Origin: Nostoc desertorum CM1-VF14
GTDB taxonomy: Bacteria > Cyanobacteriota > Cyanobacteriia > Cyanobacteriales > Nostocaceae
Direction: 5' to 3'
Assembly: GCA_019359245.1 (NCBI GenBank)
Contig: JAHHHR010000051.1
Span: forward strand, 1 to 55,731
DNA: 55,731 nt
Part shown: piece by piece, positions 8,838 to 16,464 of the stretch
How the letters are laid out: the number at the start of each line of letters is the position of its first letter
Position numbering within the stretch: the first letter of the stretch is position 1
Made by a program: the position numbers and the translations under genes
The notes under the pieces: model-generated
What the model saw: the letters and a program-made list of their open reading frames with translations, nothing else
Database searches by the model: none
Told to the model about the DNA's origin: nothing

Positions 8838-10121
8838 CTATTCTTTGAGCAGCAAATAATATAGTGAACCATTACCGCCTGTGATGCCAGCGCGATCGCC
8901 TGCTAGTTTACCAGAACCCATGAAATAATCCACCCGGCCCGGGCCTTTGATGGCACTTCCTGTATCTTGGTCAAGTACAAAGCGGCTGACAATACGCTTC
9001 TCTAATTTGCCACCACTGACGGGATAGGGAAACGAGTTATAAATTAGCGCTAGCGCTCCCGGAGGCATGAGAGACTTATCTGTAGCAATGGAACGTTCTG
9101 CTGTTACTGGCACATGAATACTACCAGTAGCTGGTCTACCATTTGTTTCCTGAAAGAAAACAAATCGTTCCCAGCGTGGCAGATAATTGCTCAACTCCTG
9201 CGGCTTTCCCCGGAAATAACTAATCAAACGTGGCATTGTCAATCCTTCCAGTGGAAGTTTGCCATCTTTTGCTAGTTCTTTGCCGATACTAGTCCAAGGG
9301 TAATCAGTTCCACCTGCATAGCCAATTGATGTTGTTTTGCCATTAGTTAATTTAATTTGGGCAGAACCTTGGATATGTACCATATATGCATCTAAGCGAT
9401 CGCGAAACCAAAGCATTTCTAAACCGCGTAACTGGCTCTTACTCCCTTGTAAACCATCCTTCCCTTCCAAATCAATTCGTTTGGGATGGGGTTTAGGCCA
9501 TTGGCTGAAATTAGGTGGTAGCCGATAAAGAGGATACTTATATATTGCAGTTTTGACACGGCTAGCCGTGTAAATAGGTTCGTAGTAAGCAGTGAACTTA
9601 ACAGTACCCTTGCCATCGTTGCCTACAGACTGGTAAAAGACAAACTCACGGCGGACAGCAGCTTGTAGTTGCGCTGCTGACTTAGAACTGACAACTAGTT
9701 GGCGAAAACGTACCAAACTCCGGCGGACGCGATCAAGGGTAATTTCTTGAACTGGATAATTTTGATATGCTGCGATCGCCTCTTTCTTTGTTAGGTAAAG
9801 CAAACTGTTATCAATGGAAGCCAACAGTGCTTTGCGATCACCTCTGGTGGGCGAAGCGCGAACGCCTGTTTTACCCCTTTGACCCCATAGTTGCTCATCC
9901 CAACCCAAGCAAGCGTGCTGGGGCGTACAATCGGTTCCGATAGCGATTGGTTTTAACGGTGGCGTTATATCAGGAATGGTTGGTACTGGCAGAGGGAGAT
10001 CAGGGGCGGTGGGTACTGGCAACGGCAGTAAGTTAGGAACCTGAGCAACAGAAGACCAGAGAGGGTTTACAAGGGCGATTCCCAGACTTAAGGAAAGCAA
10101 AGCAAGGGTTTTTCTCATCAT
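8838..10121 (-). CDS. mltA: Membrane-bound lytic murein transglycosylase A
   Basis: 427 residues. Residues 1-27 are a signal peptide (MMRKTLALLSLSLGIALVNP...); MMR offers two adjacent ATGs. A proline-rich linker with a duplicated LPLPVPT.PD motif follows. The MltA domain spans about 140-330 (FTAYYEPIYTASRVKTAIYK, VHIQGSAQIKLTNG) and a C-terminal 3D domain about 335-425 holds RFVLDQDTGSAIKGPGRVDY and FMGSGKLAGDRAG, including the Asp residues characteristic of the family. MltA cleaves peptidoglycan glycan strands to 1,6-anhydro products in the periplasm. The E. coli lipobox Cys is absent, so this protein is more likely soluble periplasmic than a lipoprotein. It starts directly against the stop of the small gene upstream, so the two are probably cotranscribed. 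Confidence 0.9.
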   Translation of the reverse strand: MMRKTLALLSLSLGIALVNPLWSSVAQVPNLLPLPVPTAPDLPLPVPTIPDITPPLKPIAIGTDCTPQHACLGWDEQLWGQRGKTGVRASPTRGDRKALLASIDNSLLYLTKKEAIAAYQNYPVQEITLDRVRRSLVRFRQLVVSSKSAAQLQAAVRREFVFYQSVGNDGKGTVKFTAYYEPIYTASRVKTAIYKYPLYRLPPNFSQWPKPHPKRIDLEGKDGLQGSKSQLRGLEMLWFRDRLDAYMVHIQGSAQIKLTNGKTTSIGYAGGTDYPWTSIGKELAKDGKLPLEGLTMPRLISYFRGKPQELSNYLPRWERFVFFQETNGRPATGSIHVPVTAERSIATDKSLMPPGALALIYNSFPYPVSGGKLEKRIVSRFVLDQDTGSAIKGPGRVDYFMGSGKLAGDRAGITGGNGSLYYLLLKE

Positions 10122-10376
10122 TTAGTTGAATCTTTCAACACTGGAACTAAAAATTGGTTCTACCCGGATTGCCACAATCCGAGAAGGGCGTACTACCATA
10201 TATTCCCCTTGAATATTTTTGATCGGTACGCTAATAAAGTCATTAGAAGCAGACTTTGGCACAAGTTCGCCGCTATACCATTTCTGAAACTCTTGAATAG
10301 TAGGAAAGCGTACTTCTTCCCGATGACCGCTTTCCAGTAGGAGGTATACGGCATATTCATTTGCAGTTCTAGCCAT
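10122..10376 (-). CDS. Conserved small protein upstream of mltA
   Basis: 84 residues from the ATG at 10376 (MARTANEYAVYLLLES); an in-frame ATG at 10400 adds eight residues, but the homologous-looking part begins at the inner start. Predicted small alpha/beta protein, no signal or membrane segment: EVRFPTIQEFQKWYSGELV, then VPIKNIQGEYMVVRPSRI. Its TAA is immediately followed by the mltA ATG, implying translational coupling. I do not recognise a function. Confidence 0.65.
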   Translation of the reverse strand: MARTANEYAVYLLLESGHREEVRFPTIQEFQKWYSGELVPKSASNDFISVPIKNIQGEYMVVRPSRIVAIRVEPIFSSSVERFN

Positions 10377-10609
10377 AAGATTGGATGATTTGAAAAACAT
10401 TCAACCCATTGTTAACTACGTAACCCCCGAATGAAAAGGGTAAGCATACGGGAGGTGAGGGGACAAGGGAGAATTTACTTCCCTTTTTCTCATGCCCGAT
10501 GCCCAATGACTCCTCAGGTTAACTGAAAGTTTCATGATTTCAAAACTCTTGATACATACAAATGCAAATGCCGGACAGTGGTTTGTCCGTTTTTGCGATC
10601 GCAATCAAG

Positions 10610-10720
10610 CTACTTTGAGTCCGCTCCAAGTCTACCAGTTGGCGAATAAGCTTGTGCCTGCATTAAGGCGACTCCAACTTGGGTAGCGATCGCCTCTACT
10701 AAAGCTACATCGTCCTTAAA
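10610..10720 (-). pseudogene. Fragment of a GAF sensor-kinase gene
   Basis: The minus strand reads DDVALVEAIATQVGVALMQA then QAYSPTGRLGADSK and a stop at 10612-10610. This matches the end of the GAF domain of the histidine kinase at 16465-18474 (LDLVKAIATQVGAALIQAEA), including the embedded HIP1 site. No kinase domains follow, and upstream the frame dissolves into AT-rich sequence. It is best read as a relic of a duplicated sensor gene. Confidence 0.6.
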
Positions 10721-10778
10721 TATATAAAATATATATCGTGATAAAGTCTCAAAATAAAATAATTGGGGATTCGTCATA

Positions 10779-10823
10779 CATCTGGAATCTGTTTTTACTT
10801 ATGCTTTAAATCAATTCCAGATG
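10779..10823. repeat. Perfect 10-bp inverted repeat
   Basis: CATCTGGAAT at 10779-10788 pairs with ATTCCAGATG at 10814-10823 across a 25-base loop. No run of T follows, so a terminator role is unclear; it could be a remnant of a small palindromic element. Confidence 0.55.
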
Positions 10824-10948
10824 CAATCCTCAACCCCCGTTATTCATCCCCACCCTATGAGTATATTGAGTGTGGAGACTTTTGCGTACAGTTAAAGATG
10901 AAAGGCTGATTTTTTAATTTTGGATTTTTAATTAGACCGCGGCGGCGC

Positions 10949-11569
10949 TCAAACCACTTTAATTAAGCTTCGTTCAGTTAGGGTGACTCCATTAAATAAG
11001 CAGTGGTGCAAATCGACCTCGGTCAGGTCTACTTCTGAAAAATCAATGTTACTTAGATCAGTTTTGTACAAAATAGCTTTGGCAAGACTGGTATGACTCA
11101 GGTCTGTATTGCTCAAGTTTGCCCCAGTCAGGTTTGCACCACTGAGATTTGCCCCAGCCAAGTTTGCACCACTGAGGTTGGTATAGCGTAAGTCTGCTCC
11201 AGCCAAATTTGCATCACTGAGGTCAGCATTATGCAAGTCTGCTAAACGCAAGTCTGCTTTCACAAGGCTTCCCTTATGCAAATCCACCTGACTGAGAGTT
11301 GCCCGTATCAAGTTAGCAGCCTTGAGGTTTGCCAAAATCAGGTTTGCTCCACTGAAGTCGGTCCTCCAGAGAGCCGCCGCAGTCAAATTTGCTTCGATCA
11401 GATTTGCTTTACGCAGGTTAGTCTGTGATAGAGTCGCGTTAGCTAAGTTAGCTCTATTCAAATTAATTCCAGCTAAACACACTTCGCTGAGGTTAACTAA
11501 GTGCAGACTTATTTGAGTGAAATTTCTCTCTCCTGCACAATAGCGTTTGAGAAGTTCATCAGCATCCAT
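10949..11569 (-). CDS. Pentapeptide-repeat protein
   Basis: 206 residues, ATG start. Residues 30-195 are about 30 pentapeptide units of A(D/N)LxX type (GANLAGANLSGANLTGANLS), predicted to form a right-handed quadrilateral beta-helix. The first 25 residues (MDADELLKRYCAGERNFTQI) form a short cap also seen in other cyanobacterial members. There is no signal peptide or membrane segment, so a cytosolic location is likely. Members of this family are abundant in Nostoc, with functions ranging from gyrase mimicry to unknown; nothing here narrows it. It lies downstream of the OCP gene on the same strand, with a hairpin between them. Confidence 0.85.
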   Translation of the reverse strand: MDADELLKRYCAGERNFTQISLHLVNLSEVCLAGINLNRANLANATLSQTNLRKANLIEANLTAAALWRTDFSGANLILANLKAANLIRATLSQVDLHKGSLVKADLRLADLHNADLSDANLAGADLRYTNLSGANLAGANLSGANLTGANLSNTDLSHTSLAKAILYKTDLSNIDFSEVDLTEVDLHHCLFNGVTLTERSLIKVV

Positions 11570-11636
11570 ACAGCCCGTCTCCCAAAATCTCCATTTCTCA
11601 CCTGAAAATTACAGTATCGACTCGTTAAATCACAGC

Positions 11637-11660
11637 AGGGGCACGGCATACCGTGCCTCT
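11637..11660. terminator. Hairpin between OCP and pentapeptide genes
   Basis: AGGGGCACGG and CCGTGCCTCT form a stem of nine pairs in ten around a CATA loop, 12 bases beyond the OCP stop. It belongs to a dispersed Nostoc hairpin family and may end OCP transcription, though no T-run follows on the minus strand. Confidence 0.5.
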
Positions 11661-11671
11661 ACAAGAGTTGT

Positions 11672-12634
11672 TTATTTACGTACTAGGTTGAGCAGTTCTT
11701 TAGGAGAAGCAAGCAAGTCAATCCCTACGAAGAAGATTTTATCTTGGGGATCTAGCAAAAACCGCCATGCAATATTCATCCCAACACTAGCACCGAACCA
11801 AGGGGTTTGGACTTTGCCTGTAACTTTAATCTGGGTATAGCCATCTTCCACCGGCTCAGATATACCACGCTCTGGGATCATCTTCAATCCCTGGCATTCT
11901 TCACGCATATAAGCGCGGATTGCCTCTTGACCAATAATTGGTCTTTCAAAGGGGGGTTGCAAGGCACCTTCAGAGAGAAACAGAGCAACCGCAGCATCAA
12001 AGTCATTGGCATTCATGTTGTTGATATAGCCCAACACTGTAGAGTTATTGATGCCCTCAATGGTGACTTTGGTCCGAAACGCTGGTGCTGTCGGAGGAGC
12101 AACAGGTTCTGAGACTTTTTTGTAACTACCGGGAGCATTTGGGTCAAATCCCATGCTAATTACGGTATTACGTAGAATTGTAATTTGTTGACCTGAATCA
12201 GCATTGCGGATGGCTTGCAACACATCAGCAGCTTTAGGAGAAAGCTTGTAGCCTTCTGGGATAGGAGCAACAATTCCCTGGGCCATCCATTCTCCTAACT
12301 GATACCAAAAGCCCAATTTGATGTTCACTGTGAAGGATGCATAAGAACGACACAGGGGAGTGTCAGCACGGTTAGCCAAATCGTACATGACTTGCGTCTG
12401 AGCCTCAAAAGGCATCTGCTTAATTTGTTCGAGTAAGCCTTGTGCAAGGATCATGTTAGCTGCTCCTGGAGCGGCAACTGTAATACTTCTACCCATCTCG
12501 GTATAGGCAAACCAGAGTAATGCTAGTTGATCTTCAGCATTGAGCTGAGAAAATGATTCGACAATATTTGGAACAAGGTCAGCAACTAGAGTTCCGGGAA
12601 AAATACTTTGAGCCGACTGGATGGTAAAAGACAT
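11672..12634 (-). CDS. ocp: Orange carotenoid protein (OCP)
   Basis: 320 residues from the ATG at 12634 (MSFTIQSAQSIFPGTL), the family start; an in-frame ATG five codons upstream is less likely. The N-terminal helical domain holds W41, Y44, W110 and R155; the C-terminal NTF2-like domain holds Y203, E246 and W290. These positions match the carotenoid-binding residues (Y203/W290, hydrogen bonds to the keto group) and the R155-E246 salt bridge of OCP1. The protein binds a ketocarotenoid, is photoactivated by blue-green light and quenches phycobilisome energy. The fluorescence recovery protein gene that often accompanies OCP1 is not in the window. The protein is full length, including both domains and the linker, unlike the HCP/CTDH paralogues. 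Confidence 0.96.
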   Translation of the reverse strand: MSFTIQSAQSIFPGTLVADLVPNIVESFSQLNAEDQLALLWFAYTEMGRSITVAAPGAANMILAQGLLEQIKQMPFEAQTQVMYDLANRADTPLCRSYASFTVNIKLGFWYQLGEWMAQGIVAPIPEGYKLSPKAADVLQAIRNADSGQQITILRNTVISMGFDPNAPGSYKKVSEPVAPPTAPAFRTKVTIEGINNSTVLGYINNMNANDFDAAVALFLSEGALQPPFERPIIGQEAIRAYMREECQGLKMIPERGISEPVEDGYTQIKVTGKVQTPWFGASVGMNIAWRFLLDPQDKIFFVGIDLLASPKELLNLVRK

Positions 12635-13511
12635 AACAAAAATTCCCAAAAGAAAATTACAGTTCTATCGAAATGTGAAAATCAAATATGCAAAGACGGA
12701 AGGAAGATGCGTTTAGCCTTTAACAAAGGCACTCAGCAGTCTTTACATCACCGTTAACGATTCTTCTCGTGTCGGAGACGCTGTTGGCTTTTCAAGCATC
12801 ACAGCCCATCGTATGCATTGCTTTACCAAAGACACAGTGATTCTGTTGCCTATGAGTTTGAATACTCGGCAAAGCACATTGCAGGCTTAACTGCATAGTT
12901 ATCTAGAAAGCTTTAATCAACTGTGGTTTAACGCATTAATGTTGCTTTTGTATCTTTATGTAAAGAAACATAACAAGTTCGTTACAAATAAGCAATACTT
13001 TCTCAGTTGTAAGTTCATAACTTCTGCTTATATAAAATATAAGTTTTGTTTAAAATAGATTACGCACAATTGCAAACTTATTGTGTGACACGCTCTTGAG
13101 TTCGAGCGTCACAAACTGTTGTAGACATCCCCACTTCACGCACGTATCCAAAAAGTCCTACTTGCTTAGTACGGTTTTTACTACTTTTTTCTTCGTGTCA
13201 AGCAGTTGTAAAAAATATTTACACTAGTTAATATTCCTTTACAGATAACAAATAAAGGTTTTACTATTAACAAGCGTGGCCAATTCAATAGATTTGCGAT
13301 TTAACCCAAGGTTTACGTTGATGAAATCCCAAGGACAGGCTTTACTAAATATGTTGAAAAATTAAATGGTCGTTTGGTTTTGTCTCACTCATTAGCCTTC
13401 AAAATTTTCACCGGAACGGTTTGGTTGGATGGTTAACCAACCTTTAGAGAAGACAAGTCAGATTTACGAATTTTATTTAGTTGACAAATAAAACAATTTA
13501 CAGGCAAACTT
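12635..13511. other. Intergenic upstream of OCP, no gene seen
   Basis: About 880 bases of AT-rich DNA between the divergent OCP and small-membrane-protein genes. I see no coding frame with recognisable content. A GTCGGAGACGCTGTTGGC stretch near 12773 resembles the dispersed Nostoc repeats. Promoters of both genes should lie here but cannot be pinned down. Confidence 0.45.
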
Positions 13512-13751
13512 ATGAAGACAGATTTTGATTACTCCAGAAAAGATTTGATTGGATCAGTCGTTTTTAGACCTGATTTCAATAACTTTGAGACCATTAATGC
13601 AAATCAAGCGTGGTCACTGTTTTTCACTGCTGGTAAAGACGACAAGGGGTTGGGACAAGAAATTGAATTCGGCAGATTTTTTACTAACCTCTTAATTGCT
13701 ATTGGAGCAACTGGAATTCTTTGGGGAGTTTACTTCAGCCAATTGGGATGA
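13512..13751 (+). CDS. Small protein with C-terminal membrane helix
   Basis: 79 residues, ATG start. Residues 1-50 are soluble (DFDYSRKDLIGSVVFRPDFN), and residues 54-76 form one hydrophobic helix (FFTNLLIAIGATGILWGVYF). The size and topology recall small photosynthetic-membrane subunits, but I cannot match it to any named one; it lacks the ExxHxR chlorophyll-binding motif of high-light-inducible proteins. It stands alone between long noncoding stretches. That it is a gene is supported by a coherent soluble-plus-membrane layout; the function is unknown. Confidence 0.6.
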   Translation: MKTDFDYSRKDLIGSVVFRPDFNNFETINANQAWSLFFTAGKDDKGLGQEIEFGRFFTNLLIAIGATGILWGVYFSQLG

Positions 13752-14264
13752 GCAAGTTTGTTCATTTCTAGTATGTTGTAGCTTCAACGGAGGTCTTGGA
13801 TTTGAATACCAGAACTTCTTTTCACTTTTCAATACTTTAAAAAATTCTGTTAGCTTTGGAAAAAGTTTGATGTTAATTGGATTTATAAAGCTTCCCAATT
13901 TGTCACGGTATTGTGGATACGTAGGCTTAGAAGTAGCACAAATTGTTTCCAAACATCTTGCAGTTCAAACTAAAGCCTATGTAATTCAAAATAGAACAAT
14001 ATTGATCAATCAACTTTCAAAGTCTGGTCTAGATTCTCATACAGCAAATCGAACTGTTACTGTACTTATCTCAAGCCCGGTTTTACAATTAACCAACAAG
14101 AACCAGTGTGCAATTAATTGGCGAAAGTAACTTATACAGGTAGTGAAAGGGACTAGGGATTGGGGACTGGGAACTGGGAAATTCGTTCCAAAATTTGGCA
14201 TCGGTCAAAGTAAATTCCATAATTTTTCTGCTCTTTACCCAATCCCCAGTCCCTAAGTTCGAGT
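13752..14264. other. Intergenic, overlapping frames not credible
   Basis: Plus-strand frame 13696-14130 overlaps the preceding gene and has no domain pattern; the minus-strand frame there is likewise empty. GGGGACTGGGAACTGGG simple repeat near 14156-14178, with a complementary CCCAATCCCCAGTCCC copy at 14238-14253, which could pair as a hairpin downstream of trpE. Confidence 0.45.
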
Positions 14265-15794
14265 TCAACGCAAACAACGAATTGCCTCTAATAGACCTCT
14301 GGCTTTATTGAGGGTTTCTTCGTATTCTTTTTCTGGTTCAGAATCAGCCACCAAACCTGCACCGGCTTGCACGCTTACCGTATTATCATGCACTACCATT
14401 GTGCGAATTGCGATCGCAGTATTTAATTGCCCTTCAAAATCGTAATATCCATACACACCGGAATAAACACCCCGACGGCTAGACTCTAACTCGTGGATAA
14501 TTTCCATCGCCCTAATCTTGGGTGCGCCGCTTACCGTACCTGCTGGGAAGCAAGCTTTCAATAAATCCCATGCTGTTTTACCAAGTGCTAATTTACCCAC
14601 AACATTGCTGACTATGTGCATTACATGCGAGTAGCGCTCAACTACCATTAATTCATCAACTTTGACGCTACCATTTTGACAAACACGCCCCAAATCATTC
14701 CGCCCTAAATCTACAAGCATCACATGTTCGGCAACTTCCTTGGGATCTTCGAGTAAATCCTTGGCAAAGGCTGCATCTTCTTGAGTAGTTTTACCCCGTG
14801 GACGCGTCCCGGCAATTGGGCGTACCGTTGCTATCACTCCGCCATCGGAATCGGTTTCAGCTTTCACCATCACTTCAGGACTGGAACCGATGATTTGCCA
14901 ATTTTGGAAGTTAAAGTAAGCCATGTAAGGCGAAGGGTTTATCTGACGTAGGGAGCGATAAAGGGCAAAGGGGTCGCCTGTGTATGCTGTTGATAATCGC
15001 TGGGAAATTACTACTTGGAAAATATCACCTGCTTTGATGTGGTCTTTGGCCTTTCGGACACTGGCACAAAAATCAGGTCGGGTAAAATTGCTCTTATACT
15101 CCTCTGCCTCTCTACCTGTGTGCTCCTCTGTTCCCTTGCTTCTTGGCGGTTTCCATTCCAATCTGGTTTTTTCCGGCGATAGCGGTAGAGATAACTTTTC
15201 AAGCATTTGGGTGACGCGATCGCACGCTTGTTGATAGGCTGCTTTTAAATCTACTTTGGGGTCACGTAAATCAGCATAAGCGATCGCCCAAATTTTCCGC
15301 TTCACTTGGTCAAAAATCAATAGCTGATCTACTTGCATCCACAACCCATCAGGGATATTTCGCTCATCTGGTGGGTGAATTGGCACGCGCGGCTCAATCC
15401 AGCGAATTAATTCATAGCCCCAAAACCCGAACAAACCACCAATTCCTGGCGGTAGCTGTGGTAGCTTGACTGGGTGAAAAGGTGCTAAACATTCGGCTAA
15501 AGCTGTAAAAGGGTCGCCTGCAAAAACGACTTGCGAACCATCACGGTTTAACTGGGTCGTATGCTCGCCCCTTGCTTCCAAAACCCAAAGCGGATCGCAA
15601 CCCACTAAACTATAGCGTCCCAGTTTTTCCCCACCTTCGATCGATTCCAATAAAAAGCTATAGGGCTGACCTGCACAGACTTTATACCAAGCAGATACGG
15701 GCGTATCTAGGTCTGCTACCCATTCTTGATATACCGGGACGAAGTTGCCTTGTTGCGCTAGGGTAGAAAACTGGGAGAAATCCGGAAACATCAT
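14265..15794 (-). CDS. trpE: Anthranilate synthase component I
   Basis: 509 residues, ATG start (two adjacent). The N-terminal regulatory region contains LLESIEGGEKLGRYSLVG, the typical tryptophan-binding LLES segment. The C-terminal chorismate-binding domain has DIFQVVISQRLS, PSPYMAYFNF, IATVRPIAGTRPRGKT, LLVDLGRNDLGRV-like (MLVDLGRNDLGRVC) and GTVSGAPKIRAMEIIHELE. With a glutaminase partner (TrpG) it converts chorismate to anthranilate, the first step of tryptophan synthesis. TrpG is not beside it, as is usual in cyanobacteria where trp genes are scattered. PabB-like or salicylate-synthase alternatives are less likely given the LLES segment and length. psaD lies upstream on the same strand behind a repeat-rich 100-base spacer. 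Confidence 0.93.
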   Translation of the reverse strand: MMFPDFSQFSTLAQQGNFVPVYQEWVADLDTPVSAWYKVCAGQPYSFLLESIEGGEKLGRYSLVGCDPLWVLEARGEHTTQLNRDGSQVVFAGDPFTALAECLAPFHPVKLPQLPPGIGGLFGFWGYELIRWIEPRVPIHPPDERNIPDGLWMQVDQLLIFDQVKRKIWAIAYADLRDPKVDLKAAYQQACDRVTQMLEKLSLPLSPEKTRLEWKPPRSKGTEEHTGREAEEYKSNFTRPDFCASVRKAKDHIKAGDIFQVVISQRLSTAYTGDPFALYRSLRQINPSPYMAYFNFQNWQIIGSSPEVMVKAETDSDGGVIATVRPIAGTRPRGKTTQEDAAFAKDLLEDPKEVAEHVMLVDLGRNDLGRVCQNGSVKVDELMVVERYSHVMHIVSNVVGKLALGKTAWDLLKACFPAGTVSGAPKIRAMEIIHELESSRRGVYSGVYGYYDFEGQLNTAIAIRTMVVHDNTVSVQAGAGLVADSEPEKEYEETLNKARGLLEAIRCLR

Positions 15795-15808
15795 TATTTT
15801 TCAAAAGT

Positions 15809-15888
15809 AATTGGTAATTGGCAATGGGTAATGGGTAATTATTTTTCTTACCAATTACCCATTACTAATTACCCATTAGCTACTAGTA
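15809..15888. repeat. GGTAATT/GGGTAAT direct and inverted repeats
   Basis: Seven-base GGGTAAT/GGTAATT units in one orientation (15809-15840) followed by inverted copies (ACCAATTACCCATTAC at 15850-15865 and on), able to fold into a long imperfect hairpin. It lies just after psaD and before trpE on their shared strand and may act as the psaD terminator. Confidence 0.7.
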
Positions 15889-15893
15889 GCTAG

Positions 15894-16319
15894 TTACGGA
15901 GCGTCGTAGGTAGTACCACCGCTAAATTTAACTTTAGAGGGACTGGGGTTTTGTCCAATACGGCGATCTACATAACGCACTTTTTCACGTCCTGGGTTCA
16001 CCTTCTCAGGGAAGACACCATCAGCTGGGTGAAGTAAAGTGGTTTCGCCGTTGGGTAAAATCCGGTAAACTTTGTAATCTGTAATTTTGAGTTTCCGGAG
16101 TTGTTGACCGCCCAAGAAGATGCCATATTCTTTACGAGCTATATACAGTAGGTTTTCACCTTTCCGCATAATAGCAGTACCACCTGTAGGCATTTCAAAA
16201 ACTTGCTCTTTTGGGCTAGTCCAAGTGATAGCGAACTTCTCTTCCACTTGTGCTTTTGTAAGCAAGCCACCAGTGTGGCCACCGAATAGCGGGGTTTGTC
16301 CAGAGAGTGTTTCTGCCAT
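15894..16319 (-). CDS. psaD: Photosystem I reaction centre subunit II
   Basis: 141 residues from the ATG at 16319 (MAETLSGQTPLFGGHTGGLL), the standard PsaD start; the open frame extends 18 codons upstream but is unlikely to be translated. Conserved PsaD segments: KFAITWTSPKEQVFEMPTGG, AIMRKGENLLYIARKEYG and the basic, C-terminal GREKVRYVDRRIGQNPSPS. PsaD is the stromal extrinsic subunit that docks ferredoxin and stabilises PsaC and PsaE on photosystem I. Length and motifs are complete. A 100-base repeat-rich spacer separates it from trpE downstream. Confidence 0.96.
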   Translation of the reverse strand: MAETLSGQTPLFGGHTGGLLTKAQVEEKFAITWTSPKEQVFEMPTGGTAIMRKGENLLYIARKEYGIFLGGQQLRKLKITDYKVYRILPNGETTLLHPADGVFPEKVNPGREKVRYVDRRIGQNPSPSKVKFSGGTTYDAP

Positions 16320-16464
16320 AAAGTCTGTTCTCTCAACGTTTTTAGGGAATCGTAACACTGCAACCAGGATCATATTGCGATCGCGTCATAGACTGTAACA
16401 GTTTTTAGTCATTAGTCATTTGTCATTAGTCAAAAACTAATGCCCCATGCCCCATGCCCAATAC

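Larger units (their letters stand above)
10377..10948. other. Intergenic with repeats, a GAF relic and a hairpin
   Basis: Contains GAGGGGACAAGGG and GATGCCC simple repeats near 10451-10505, a kinase GAF fragment (listed separately) and an inverted repeat. A 62-codon frame at 10416-10604 crosses the repeats and is not credible. Confidence 0.5.

Noticed and set aside
10416..10604. 62-codon minus frame
   Set aside because: Runs through GAGGGGACAAGGG and GATGCCC repeats; no recognisable content.
13481..13511. TTGACA promoter before the small membrane gene
   Set aside because: No -10 box at the right spacing before the start codon.
13696..14130. 144-codon frame overlapping the small membrane gene
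   Set aside because: Overlaps the better-supported gene and shows no domain pattern.
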